Below the pieces are notes generated by a model that was not told the origin of the DNA, did not search any database, and was given only the letters and a program-made list of their open reading frames with translations. From the NCBI GenBank assembly GCA_036744635.1, contig DAIOHQ010000024.1, positions 1 to 30,213 on the forward strand: a stretch of 30,213 nucleotides of DNA, written 5' to 3'. A program made the position numbers and the translations under genes. Positions 1 to 7,353 of the stretch are shown piece after piece. This DNA is from DAIOHQ01 sp036744635 (lineage in GTDB: Bacteria > Planctomycetota > Phycisphaerae > Tepidisphaerales > Tepidisphaeraceae). Positions within the stretch are counted from its first letter, which is position 1; each line of letters begins with the position of its first letter.

Positions 1-19
1 CCAATGAGTACATTGTCCC

Positions 20-45
20 GTGGCAGACAAGAATGTCTGCCCCAC
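20..45. repeat. Short palindromic repeat, GGCAGACA family, copy 1
   Basis: Arms TGGCAGACA and TGTCTGCCCCA face each other across four bases, so the element can form a hairpin. Its reverse complement nearly matches a second copy at 5457-5481, which shows that this is a dispersed repeat. It lies about 25 bp past the stop of the small exported protein at 71-475 (minus), so it could also act as a transcript-end hairpin. Confidence 0.75.
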
Positions 46-70
46 CGAAGAGGATCTTTGAAACAGTCCC

Positions 71-475
71 TTAGCGCTTCATCTCGGCCGGCTGGGTCGC
101 GGCAGCGCCGGCGTCAGCGCCTTTTTTCGTGGCCTGCTTCGCCTTCCTTTCGGCTCCCTTTTTGGCGATGGCCTCATCGAGCTCAGTCTTCTGGGCATCG
201 GTCAGCAGCGCCCGGCTGTCGGTCTGCTCCTTCTCTTGAATGGCCTTGATGTCATCCTGCGCCTTCTTGTGGATGTCGATCAGCTTCTGCACCTGATCGT
301 CGGCGAGCGACTTCAGATCGGCGTAGGCCGGGGGAAGTTTCTTGCGATTGGCCGCCGCCTCCTTGGCTGCTCTGGCGGTGGGGTCTTCGAACTTCGGCTT
401 GGCCGCCGCCACCACCACCGTCGTCGTCACAAATGCCGCGCACAATACCAGTGCAATCCAACCAATCCGCTTCAT
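71..475 (-). CDS. Small exported protein of unknown function
   Basis: A 134-residue protein with a clear Sec signal peptide (residues 1-25, hydrophobic core IALVLCAAFVTTTVVV, likely cut after VAAA). The mature part is short, highly charged and helical, rich in Lys, Ala, Asp and Glu, and contains LTDAQKTELD near residue 90, reminiscent of small periplasmic helical proteins in which 'LT..Q...' segments recur. It ends in an Ala/Gly/Thr/Pro tail with ATQPA. A GGAGA ribosome-binding site lies five bases before the ATG, so the start is well supported. It is divergent from the dehydrogenase at 684. No enzymatic motif is visible and I do not recognise a named family; a periplasmic role is all that can be inferred. 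Confidence 0.8.
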   Translation of the reverse strand: MKRIGWIALVLCAAFVTTTVVVAAAKPKFEDPTARAAKEAAANRKKLPPAYADLKSLADDQVQKLIDIHKKAQDDIKAIQEKEQTDSRALLTDAQKTELDEAIAKKGAERKAKQATKKGADAGAAATQPAEMKR

Positions 476-543
476 GCCGTTCTCCGTTGAAAGTATGAGG
501 ATATTCCTGACCTATATATTTGTGGTTCCGGAAAATGTTGCAT

Positions 544-558
544 CAGGAGAATCTCCTG
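544..558. promoter_or_regulatory. Perfect 7+1+7 inverted repeat in a divergent promoter region
   Basis: CAGGAGA and TCTCCTG flank a single base. The site sits between the divergent starts at 475 (minus) and 684 (plus), where a regulator could reach both genes. It could be an operator; no regulator gene is adjacent, so this is inference. Confidence 0.3.
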
Positions 559-683
559 CGCGACTGGCGCGAGCGCGCGGCTGGCGGAATTGGGAGCGGG
601 GACATGCGGGATTCAATGCCATCTGATTGACAATCGATGTGCGATATGGATTCTTCAGCACTTCCTTCACGAGGCAATTCAGC

Positions 684-1730
684 ATGGCAACGCAGCTTAT
701 CTTTACCGCACCGAAAAAGGTTGGTTACATCGACCTGCCGCTGGCCGATCCCCGTCCCGGCGAAGTGGTGGCGAAGACCATCATCTCCGGAATCAGCCAT
801 GGCACGGAGATGACCGGCTTCATGGGCACCAGCCCGTTCATCACCAAGACGATGACGCCGCAGCGGACGTTTCGTGACAAGAAACCCGGAGACGGGGAGT
901 TTTATCCGTTTCACCACGCGGGGTACGACGCGGTGGGGATCGTCGAAAAGGTGGGCGAAGGCGTGAGCAATTACCGCGCCGGCGATCGGGTGTGGTATGG
1001 CGCCAATCACCAGACCGGGTTTGTGTTTCGCGCGGATGCGGCCGACGCCCTGAAGCTTCCCGCGGCCATCCCGGATGAAGAGGCGATCATGACCAACCTC
1101 GCGGTCGTCGCCTTGACGGCGGTCCACGATGCCGAAATCCTGCTCGGCGGAGTGGTGGCCGTCTCCGGCGGCGGAACGGTGGGACAGCTTGCGGCGCAGT
1201 TGGTATTCTTGAACGGGGCGCGGCGGGTGTTTTTCATCGAACCCAACAAGGATCGCCGCGCGTTCGCCGCCGCCCGCTCGGCCGTCGAGCCGATCGACCC
1301 GACGGCCGGTTCGGCGGCGCTGCAAATTTTCGATCGCAACGGCGGATTGCCGCCCGATGTGGTGATCGAGTGCTCCGGCCACGTCGCGGGATTGGCCGGG
1401 GCGGTCGCGGCGGCGGGCATCGCGGGGACGGTCATCGCCGCCGGCTTCTACGCCGGCAGCGCGGCAGCGCTGTGCTTTGGCGAAGAGTTCCTGCACAATC
1501 GCGTCACCCTCAAGGCGTCGATGGGCGTCTGGGATTGCCCCGACCGCCATCCCGAGCGTTGGAACCGGCCGCGCATGCTGCGCGTCGCCCACCATCTCAT
1601 GGAACAGCGCCAGCTCCGCCTCGACGGCTTTGTCTCGGGCAAATTCCCCTTCACCGAAGGCCAGCGCGCCTACGAGGCCATCGAGAAGGAACCGGGCAGG
1701 TATCTGAAGGCGGCGTTTGTGTATCAGTAG
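684..1730 (+). CDS. Zinc-type MDR alcohol dehydrogenase-like oxidoreductase
   Basis: Medium-chain dehydrogenase/reductase, 348 residues from the chosen start, close to the usual family length. The N-terminal GroES-like domain carries ISGISHGTEMTGF, where the catalytic-site segment lies, and FHHAGYDAVGIVEKVGEGV with GDRVW. The Rossmann domain has VSGGGTVGQLAAQ and ends its third strand with FFIEPNKDRR, an acidic residue that usually favours NAD(H). DVVIECSGH is a further family hallmark. The four-cysteine structural zinc lobe is not apparent. The frame is open upstream to 627, but ATG 684 has GAGG nine bases before it and begins at the conserved first strand. The sequence resembles the branch holding bacteriochlorophyllide-type and sugar/threonine-dehydrogenase-like enzymes; the substrate cannot be assigned. 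Confidence 0.85.
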   Translation: MATQLIFTAPKKVGYIDLPLADPRPGEVVAKTIISGISHGTEMTGFMGTSPFITKTMTPQRTFRDKKPGDGEFYPFHHAGYDAVGIVEKVGEGVSNYRAGDRVWYGANHQTGFVFRADAADALKLPAAIPDEEAIMTNLAVVALTAVHDAEILLGGVVAVSGGGTVGQLAAQLVFLNGARRVFFIEPNKDRRAFAAARSAVEPIDPTAGSAALQIFDRNGGLPPDVVIECSGHVAGLAGAVAAAGIAGTVIAAGFYAGSAAALCFGEEFLHNRVTLKASMGVWDCPDRHPERWNRPRMLRVAHHLMEQRQLRLDGFVSGKFPFTEGQRAYEAIEKEPGRYLKAAFVYQ

Positions 1731-1764
1731 GTCGGCAATGTATGCGATCTGCACCTTGAATTTT

Positions 1765-1822
1765 GTAGCACGGGCGTCCCGCCCGTGTTGAAGATCAGAC
1801 ACGGGCGGGACGCCCGTGCTAC
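1765..1822. repeat. REPIN-like inverted doublet, GTAG-CACGGGCG type
   Basis: Two perfectly complementary 24-base arms (1765-1788 and 1799-1822) are separated by ten bases. Each arm starts with GTAG and is itself a hairpin (CACGGGCG/CGCCCGTG). It lies between convergent genes (stops at 1730 plus and 1839 minus), so it may also act as a two-way transcription barrier. Confidence 0.88.
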
Positions 1823-1838
1823 GCGCGCCGCCGAACCA

Positions 1839-2621
1839 TTACCCCACCAGTGGGATCACCACCGCCGCGCCGCCGGAGGGGCGCTCGATGCATTCCATAG
1901 GGATCCCATACACCTTCTCCAGCAAGTCCGGGCGGAGCACCGCGGTTGAATCGCCCGCGGCCACGATCACCCCGCCATCGAGCAGCAGCATTCGATCCGC
2001 GAAGGTCGCCGCCAGGTTCAGGTCGTGGGAGGCCAGCAGCACGCCGATGCCGCGCTCCCGCGAAATCTTCCGCAGCAGACCCAGAAGCTCCACCTGATGG
2101 CGCAAGTCTAGGAAGGTGTTGGGCTCATCCAGCAGCATCGCCGCCGGCTCCTGCACCAGGCAGCGCCCGAGGAACACGCGCTGGCGCTGGCCGCCGGAGA
2201 TTTCCTCGACCGGGCGCTCCAGCAGATCGTTCAAATCGAGCAGCGCGGCGACCTCGGCGACGACCTCGCCATCGCGCCGGCTCTCGATGCCGAACGCCCG
2301 CCAATACGGTGCCCGACCCAGGCGCAGCACATCGGCCACCGTCTGCTGCGGCTCGTACACCGGCGACTGCGGGAGATAGGCCACCAGGCGGGCCAGTTCG
2401 CGCCGCCGCCACCTGCGCAGCGGCTGCCCGCGCCAGATAATTTTTCCCCGCGCCCGCAAGTGTCCCAGCAGCGCCTTGATTAACGTGCTCTTGCCGCTGC
2501 CATTGGGGCCGAGCAGCGCCACCACTTCCCCCTCCGCCAGCGCCAGGTCAATTCCGCGCAGCACCGGCCGCGCGCCATAGGCAAACTCTACCCCGGTCGC
2601 GGCCAGCAGCGCCTCGCTCAT
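1839..2621 (-). CDS. ABC importer ATPase, BtuD/FecE type
   Basis: A cytoplasmic ATPase of 260 residues that would drive uptake of an iron chelate, haem or cobalamin. Visible motifs: Walker A GPNGSGKS (38-45), Q-loop LPQS (about 83-86), signature ISGGQRQR (141-148), Walker B MLLDEP (162-167) with D-loop after it, and switch histidine in ASHD (197-200). The start was set at ATG 2621 because it overlaps the permease stop as ATGA and has GGAGGGG just upstream; an in-frame extension to 2660 would run into the permease gene. It is the last gene of a three-gene coupled operon with the permease and the binding lipoprotein. No substrate-specific clue such as a cobalamin riboswitch or adjacent TonB receptor is present, so the ligand remains open. 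Confidence 0.9.
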   Translation of the reverse strand: MSEALLAATGVEFAYGARPVLRGIDLALAEGEVVALLGPNGSGKSTLIKALLGHLRARGKIIWRGQPLRRWRRRELARLVAYLPQSPVYEPQQTVADVLRLGRAPYWRAFGIESRRDGEVVAEVAALLDLNDLLERPVEEISGGQRQRVFLGRCLVQEPAAMLLDEPNTFLDLRHQVELLGLLRKISRERGIGVLLASHDLNLAATFADRMLLLDGGVIVAAGDSTAVLRPDLLEKVYGIPMECIERPSGGAAVVIPLVG

Positions 2622-3637
2622 ATCCCCTCCCGCCGCGCGATGCGGTTGCGCCCCTGCCACAGCAGCAGCAGGAAAAACGGCCCGCCCAGCAGGCCGGTGA
2701 TGACGCCTACCGGCAGCGCCGTCGCCACGAAGCGTTCCTGCGAAAGCAGCCGCGACCCCGCATCCGACAGCGCCAACAGCGCCGCCCCCAGCGCCGTCGC
2801 CACCGGCAGCACGCGCCGCTGGTCATGGCCAACGATCAGCCGCGCCAGGTGCGGACAGATCAAACCGATGAACCCGATTGGCCCGCTGATCGCCACCGCC
2901 GACGCGGTCACCAGCGACGCCACGATCATCGCCATCCAGCGCAGCCGATGGATGCGCACGCCCAGCGACTGCGCCTCCGCCTCGCCGAGGCTGGCCACGT
3001 TCAACTGCCCGCTGATCGCCAGCAGCAGGACGAATCCCAGTGCGATGAACAGCGCCGCGGCGGCTTTTTGATTGGCCGTGATGTTGGTTTGAATGCCGCC
3101 GATCAGGAAGCGGAAGATTCCGCCGGTCTGTGAAGAAGTGTCCTGTTTCAGCGTCAGTTCGTAGAGCAGCAAGAAGATCGACCCGTTGATCGCGTTGACG
3201 ATGACCCCCACCAGCAGCAGCGTGATCGGCTCCAGCCGCCCGCGCCGCTGCGCCAGCAGGAATACGATTGCCACGGATGCCAGGGCCCCGACAAACGCAA
3301 ATCCCTGCTGGCTGAAGCTGGCCAGCAGCGCCGTCGAGGTGCCGAACGGCAGCGCCCACAGAAACACCAGCAGCGAAGCCCCGCTGCTCACGCCCAGCAG
3401 ATACGGGTCGGCCAGGGGGTTGCGCAAGATCGCCTGATAGGTCACCCCCGCCGCCGCCAGCGCTGCTCCCACCAGGGACGCCACGAAGATGCTGGGGGCG
3501 CGAAATTCCCACGCCGCCGCGTCCGGCCAACTGAATCCGGTCGAGCCCACGCACAGGCACAGCAGCGCCGCCGCCGCCCACAGCCCCGCGCTGATCGCGA
3601 GCGTGGCGAGCAATCTCCGGCCGCTCCACTGCCTCAC
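2618..3637 (-). CDS. ABC importer permease, FecCD/BtuC type
   Basis: An integral membrane permease of 339 residues with about ten hydrophobic segments. It has the family marks RNPLADPYLLGVSSGA (a conserved loop of FecCD/BtuC permeases) and GPIGFIGLICPHLARLIVGHDQR, followed by GAALLALSD. The chosen start is GTG 3637: it overlaps the stop of the binding-protein gene as GTGA and has AGGA at suitable distance, while the next upstream ATG at 3685 would overlap that gene by 52 bp. Downstream it overlaps the ATPase gene as ATGA. Such overlaps indicate translational coupling and fixed stoichiometry of the importer. Confidence 0.9.
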   Translation of the reverse strand: MRQWSGRRLLATLAISAGLWAAAALLCLCVGSTGFSWPDAAAWEFRAPSIFVASLVGAALAAAGVTYQAILRNPLADPYLLGVSSGASLLVFLWALPFGTSTALLASFSQQGFAFVGALASVAIVFLLAQRRGRLEPITLLLVGVIVNAINGSIFLLLYELTLKQDTSSQTGGIFRFLIGGIQTNITANQKAAAALFIALGFVLLLAISGQLNVASLGEAEAQSLGVRIHRLRWMAMIVASLVTASAVAISGPIGFIGLICPHLARLIVGHDQRRVLPVATALGAALLALSDAGSRLLSQERFVATALPVGVITGLLGGPFFLLLLWQGRNRIARREGI

Positions 3638-4542
3638 GGGGCATCCTTGCTGGCGGGGTTTCCGTTGGCCACCGGATGCAGGCAATTGGCGAAAAGTTCG
3701 GTGGTCTCGCCCACATGTATCCCCGGCAGCAGCACGAAACTCTGGCTCAGCAGATAGACCCGCGCATCCCGCACCGCCGGCACCTGCTCCATCGTCTGCC
3801 AGAAGCGCCGGGAGTTCTCCTTTTCGATGGGCTTGGCGTTCGGCAGCAGTTCCAAGACCGCCTGCGGCTTGAGCGATGCGATCATCTCCCGGTCGACCGA
3901 CGGCCAGCTTCCAAAGCGCGACTTCAGCACGTTCTCGCCGCCGGCAATTTCCAGCATGTCGTTCACGAAATTATCGCGGCCAGCGCACCCCTGCTCGCCT
4001 TCATTAGTGAAGACCAGAGTCGGGACACGCCCCTCGCCCGCCACCCGCGCCTTCACGGCATCCAGTTTGTCGTGCAGCTTTTTTCCCGCGGCCGCGGCCT
4101 TGGGGCGCTCATCGAGGGCGTCGCCGATCTGGTCCAGCGCGGTGAAGGTATCGTTCAGCCGCTCGATGTGCAGGTTCAGCAGGCGCATCCCGAACTTGTG
4201 CGCGTTCTCGGCAATCCCGGCCGGCATGCGGGCGGGATTGATCTGCACGATCAGCACCTTGGGCCGAACCTGCGCCAGTTTCTCCCAGTCGATCGATTGA
4301 TAGTCCCCGATGTGCGGCAGCGCCTCGATCCCCTTCTTGCTGCCTTCGAGATTACTGACGGCGACGAGGTGATCGCCCGCCCCCATCTCCAGGATCATGT
4401 CGGTGGCCGCCGGCACCGTTGATGCCACGGTCACCGCCGCCGCCTGAGTCGCCGGGGCCGCCGCCTTGCCGCACCCCCCCATCATCAGCGCCGACAGCGC
4501 CAAGAAAAAAATCGCCAGCCGCGGAATGTATCGTTGACCCAT
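3634..4542 (-). CDS. ABC importer periplasmic binding lipoprotein, BtuF/FecB type
   Basis: A 302-residue exported lipoprotein. The signal peptide has core LAIFFLALSALMMGGC, with the lipidated Cys at residue 24. A PATQAAA linker follows, then the helical-backbone metal-receptor fold: TVASTVPAATDMILEMGAGDHL, VSNLEG...LPHIGDYQSIDWEKL and KPQAVLEL are typical of BtuF/FecB/HmuT binding proteins. It would deliver a siderophore, haem or corrinoid to the permease encoded just downstream. The ATG at 4542 was chosen over an in-frame start at 4605 because it gives a canonical lipoprotein signal. It is divergent from the coiled-coil gene at 4648, with only about 105 bp between starts, which leaves no room for a cobalamin riboswitch. 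Confidence 0.88.
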   Translation of the reverse strand: MGQRYIPRLAIFFLALSALMMGGCGKAAAPATQAAAVTVASTVPAATDMILEMGAGDHLVAVSNLEGSKKGIEALPHIGDYQSIDWEKLAQVRPKVLIVQINPARMPAGIAENAHKFGMRLLNLHIERLNDTFTALDQIGDALDERPKAAAAGKKLHDKLDAVKARVAGEGRVPTLVFTNEGEQGCAGRDNFVNDMLEIAGGENVLKSRFGSWPSVDREMIASLKPQAVLELLPNAKPIEKENSRRFWQTMEQVPAVRDARVYLLSQSFVLLPGIHVGETTELFANCLHPVANGNPASKDAP

Positions 4543-4647
4543 GGCGCGCGGATGGTAGAGTTGCACAAAATCGCTGTCAAACCAGCGGCCGCGATTTTGG
4601 GTCAATACGGGACGACCGCACTTGTCACTCTTGCAAGAGGATCACGG

Positions 4648-5397
4648 ATGAACGAGCAGGACACTTTCATATCGCGTATCGGCAAATGGTTTCGCCGCGG
4701 CTCACAGCCCAACGGGGAGCTTCCGCCACTGGAACACGGCGACGACGGCAGCGCCACCGGCACGATGATCGAGCCGCGCAGCACCTTCCTGCGCCCCTGG
4801 GCCAAGCGGGATGCCGCCCTGTCCAACCTGCAGGAAGGATTCACCACGCTGACGGACCTGATGACCGCCGTCCGCGACAACCTGCAGAAGCAGACCGAGC
4901 GGCAGGATGAGCTGCTGCAGTATCTCTCGCACCTGCCGGAGGCGATCAAGCAGATCCCCGAAAGCAACCGCGTGCAGGGCGAGGCGCTGCGGGCCATCCA
5001 CCAGCAGATGGAGCAGCAGAACTCCCAGCAGCGGACCATCGCGGATGTGCTGAACAAGATCAGCGACACCAGCGGCGGCCACAAGCAGATTCTCGACGCC
5101 CTCAACGAGCGGGTGGAGAACCTCAATCAGCACGATGAAAAGATCTCCGACAACCTCTCCAGCGTCGGCAACGCCATGCAGACCGTCAGCCGCAACTCCC
5201 AGACCAGCGCCCAGGTGCTGGAGCAGATGCGCGACAACATCAATTCGCGGGATGGCGAGCTGGAACGCATCATGCACAAGCAGGGCAACCGCTTCACCAC
5301 CCTGCTGGCGATCGCGATCTTCCTCTCCGTGGCCGCGTTGGCGGCCGTCAGCGTCATCGGCTACCTCGGCTACGAAGCGCTCAGCAAGATGAAGTGA
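4648..5397 (+). CDS. Tail-anchored coiled-coil membrane protein, unknown function
   Basis: A 249-residue protein without a signal peptide. The first 60 residues are charged and polar, residues 70-210 are a long Gln/Asp/Asn-rich helical region with heptad-like spacing (for example LQEGFTTLTDLMTAVRDNLQ and NLSSVGNAMQTVS), and a single membrane segment lies at the C-terminus (about 217-240, LLAIAIFLSVAALAAVSVIG). The predicted topology is a cytoplasmic coiled coil anchored by its tail. It resembles signalling-helix regions of chemoreceptors but has no conserved receptor hairpin. AAGAGG seven bases before ATG 4648 supports this start rather than the open frame from 4534. A strong terminator follows it. 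Confidence 0.8.
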   Translation: MNEQDTFISRIGKWFRRGSQPNGELPPLEHGDDGSATGTMIEPRSTFLRPWAKRDAALSNLQEGFTTLTDLMTAVRDNLQKQTERQDELLQYLSHLPEAIKQIPESNRVQGEALRAIHQQMEQQNSQQRTIADVLNKISDTSGGHKQILDALNERVENLNQHDEKISDNLSSVGNAMQTVSRNSQTSAQVLEQMRDNINSRDGELERIMHKQGNRFTTLLAIAIFLSVAALAAVSVIGYLGYEALSKMK

Positions 5398-5426
5398 ACG
5401 CACTCTCCAGGTAGCACAACGACCTC

Positions 5427-5452
5427 ACCGCGGGCACGCCCCGCGGTTTTTT
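5427..5452 (+). terminator. Intrinsic terminator after the coiled-coil gene
   Basis: Stem ACCGCGGG/CCCGCGGT with a five-base loop, followed by TTTTTT, 30 bp after the stop at 5397. This is a textbook rho-independent terminator. Confidence 0.9.
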
Positions 5453-5456
5453 GTTT

Positions 5457-5481
5457 GGTGGGGCAGACATTCCTGTCTGCC
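5457..5481. repeat. Short palindromic repeat, GGCAGACA family, copy 2
   Basis: GGGGCAGACA and TGTCTGCC flank TTCC. It is nearly the reverse complement of the copy at 20-45. It follows the terminator directly and starts a 150-bp stretch with no gene, made almost wholly of repeat elements. Confidence 0.75.
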
Positions 5482-5527
5482 GTTCGACACGCATTCTTGC
5501 CTGTCGTGTGACCCGCGAACCCGATCC

Positions 5528-5605
5528 GTAGGGGCGGGGGCNNNNNNNNNNACCCAGCCCTCTGCCGTCGTTCGGAAAATGCGGGCGGGGAAACCCCGCC
5601 CCTAC
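5528..5605. repeat. REPIN-like doublet, GTAG-GGGCGGGG type, interrupted by an assembly gap
   Basis: The right arm 5583-5605 is identical to the right arm of the complete element at 7484-7506. The left arm begins with the same GTAGGGGCGGGG at 5528 and then runs into ten Ns (5542-5551). The left arm before the Ns already departs from the family (GGC in place of GTTTCC), so the sequence around the gap may be mis-joined. Together with 5427-5481 this accounts for most of the gene-free stretch 5398-5703. Confidence 0.8.
5542..5551. other. Assembly gap of ten Ns
   Basis: Ten consecutive Ns inside the left half of a repeat. The true length of missing sequence is unknown, because ten is a common placeholder. 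Confidence 0.98.
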
Positions 5606-5703
5606 CAAGATGCGGGCACACGTTATCCCTTTCCCTCCAGTTCCACCCCCCTTTCGTCCGATAAATCCTCCAGTCTGATGCTGTCTCGGCTGGAAGATTC
5701 CCC

Positions 5704-6666
5704 ATGGCCAAAGCGAAAAAGCCCAAAGCGATCAAGCTCAAAAGGCCCGAAAACCCGCAGGATGTCCGCCAATTCTGGCGCGGCACCGCCCAGCTCATCG
5801 GCGCCATCCTCTTCGTGGGCGTCTGCGCCCTGGGTTTCCGCACCATGAAACACTGGGTGGAGCATCGCCTGGCCTTCCCCGCGGCGCCTCCCAAAGTCGT
5901 CCTGCTCAACCGCCCGGTCTGGATGAGCGACACCCTCGCCGAACGCATCGCGGCCGCCGCCCGCCCGGCCGTGCCCCACTCCGCCCTGGATCACCAGTTG
6001 CTCGTCAACAGCGTCGAGATGCTCCGCACCAACCCCTGGATCGCCAAGGTCAACGAAGTCCGCCGCGTCTACGGCCAGGCCCCCGGCGACACCATTGAGA
6101 TCGACTGCGACTACCGCGCCCCCATCGCCCTGGTGCGCTGGGTCGATGCCAAAACCAAGCACGAGGCGTATTGGTTCGTCGACGCCCAGGGCGTCAAGCT
6201 GCCTGAGGAATTCGCCGCCGCCGACCTGCCCCGGCTGATTTTCGGGCAGAACGGCCGGGTCAACCTCCGCATCGTCGAAGGCGTGCAGTGCCCGCCCCCC
6301 GTCCATCCCGGCCAGCGCTGGACCGGCGATGACCTGTACGCCGGCCTGGAGCTCGTCCGCGCCCTCTATGGCCTGCCCTACACCGAGGAAATCCAGCGCG
6401 TGGATGTCTCCAACTTCCAGGGCCGAATCGACCCGCGCGAGGCCCAGCTCGTGCTCGTCACCAACAAAAACACCGAAATCCGCTGGGGCCACCCCCTGCA
6501 CTCCACCAACTTCGAAGTCTCCGACGCCACCAAGTTGAACTACCTGCAAAAAGTCCGCGCCCAATACGGCCGCGTCGACGGCAACTGGCCCTGGCTGGAT
6601 ATAAGATTCGACAAAATCACCCACCCCGCCCAACTCCCGGCGGATGCCCATGCGGATACACGGTAA
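5704..6666 (+). CDS. FtsQ/DivIB-like single-pass membrane protein with POTRA-type domain
   Basis: A 320-residue protein with a basic N-terminus (MAKAKKPKAIKLKRP), one membrane segment (about 27-46) and a large extracytoplasmic part. Residues 98-145 read like the POTRA/FtsQ core: NPWIAKVNEVRRVYG, then DTIEIDCDYRAPIALVRW, followed by YWFVDAQGVKLP (156-167), which matches the 'lvD..G..l' strand of FtsQ. A C-terminal region with RVDVSN and IRWG fits the second FtsQ domain. GGAAGA before the ATG supports the start. FtsQ normally works in the divisome with FtsL/FtsB, but no dcw gene is adjacent: the neighbours are a repeat-rich gap and greA. The assignment rests on fold-level motifs, so the name is tentative; the membrane topology is secure. 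Confidence 0.65.
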   Translation: MAKAKKPKAIKLKRPENPQDVRQFWRGTAQLIGAILFVGVCALGFRTMKHWVEHRLAFPAAPPKVVLLNRPVWMSDTLAERIAAAARPAVPHSALDHQLLVNSVEMLRTNPWIAKVNEVRRVYGQAPGDTIEIDCDYRAPIALVRWVDAKTKHEAYWFVDAQGVKLPEEFAAADLPRLIFGQNGRVNLRIVEGVQCPPPVHPGQRWTGDDLYAGLELVRALYGLPYTEEIQRVDVSNFQGRIDPREAQLVLVTNKNTEIRWGHPLHSTNFEVSDATKLNYLQKVRAQYGRVDGNWPWLDIRFDKITHPAQLPADAHADTR

Positions 6667-6749
6667 AGCCTGGTAAAGCCCCAGGCGCATTGCACCGGGG
6701 AATACAACAGACTGAGTTGTCCGGCTCAATTTCCGGCTCAATTTCCTTA

Positions 6750-6777
6750 TTGCCAATCCAGACCAAACGGCTATGAT
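6750..6777 (+). promoter_or_regulatory. Predicted sigma70-type promoter of greA
   Basis: TTGCCA (6750-6755) and TATGAT (6772-6777) are separated by 16 bp. Transcription would begin near 6784, giving a leader of about 100 bases before greA. Confidence 0.5.
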
Positions 6778-6796
6778 GAAGGTCGTACCAGCCATG

Positions 6797-6834
6797 CCAC
6801 CGCGCCCGCACGGGTCGCGGTGGTTCGTGTTTTT
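6797..6834 (+). terminator. Terminator-like hairpin in the greA leader (possible attenuator)
   Basis: Stem CCACCGCG/CGCGGTGG continues into CCCG/CGGG with one bulged base (6797-6823), followed by TTCGTGTTTTT (6824-6834). It lies between the predicted promoter and the greA start, so it would cut short a share of the transcripts. E. coli greA is known to have a leader terminator that gives the short GraL RNAs; whether this is equivalent is inference. Confidence 0.55.
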
Positions 6835-6882
6835 GGGAGTGGTGTTGGCCGGCTGATTTTGCGCCGGTGAGGAGTTTCGATC

Positions 6883-7353
6883 ATGCAGATGGTCAGCGCG
6901 GCGGAAAAGGCGGAGATGGAGCGCAAGCGCGAGGTGCTGTACAAGGCCCAGCTTGACGTGCAGGACCGGATTCGCAAGGCGGCCTCGCTGGGGGACCTGT
7001 CGGAAAACGCCGAATACCATTTCGCCAAGGAAGAGAACCGCAGCATTCAGCGCGAGCTGGCGGAACTGGAAATGAAGCTCCGGCAGGTGGCGGTGGTGTC
7101 CAACGAGCACGTTCCGGAGGACGTGGTTTTTCTTGGCCACACCGTGAAGCTGCTGGATTTGGATGATGACAGCGAGCAACTGGTGCGGCTGGTGGGGGAA
7201 GCTGTGCCGGCGGCGGCCGACAGCGACGTGCTGCCGGTGTCGGCCAACAGTCCGATGGGAGAGGCGCTGATGAAGGCGCGGGTGGGGGATGTGGTAAAAG
7301 TGAAAGCACCACGAGGGACGATGGAGTTCCGCATCCTGGAAATCGTCGGTTAG
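6883..7353 (+). CDS. greA: Transcription elongation factor GreA
   Basis: A 156-residue cytoplasmic factor that enters the RNA polymerase secondary channel and stimulates cleavage of backtracked RNA. The N-terminal coiled coil (residues 5-75) carries the diagnostic tip GDLSENAEYHFAKEEN (37-52) with acidic residues D38 and E41, which position the catalytic metal. The C-terminal FKBP-like domain contains NSPMGEALMKARVGDVV (122-138) and ends in EFRILEI. Length is normal for GreA. GAGGAG eight bases before the ATG supports the start. It has its own promoter and a terminator-like leader, so it is probably expressed independently of the FtsQ-like gene upstream. Confidence 0.95.
   Translation: MQMVSAAEKAEMERKREVLYKAQLDVQDRIRKAASLGDLSENAEYHFAKEENRSIQRELAELEMKLRQVAVVSNEHVPEDVVFLGHTVKLLDLDDDSEQLVRLVGEAVPAAADSDVLPVSANSPMGEALMKARVGDVVKVKAPRGTMEFRILEIVG

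Noticed and set aside
543..1802. A 419-codon open frame on the minus strand
   Set aside because: Antisense to the dehydrogenase and passes through the repeat doublet; no family pattern.
4543..4647. Possible cobalamin riboswitch ahead of the BtuFCD-like operon
   Set aside because: Only about 105 bases separate the divergent starts, and no B12-box-like sequence was seen.
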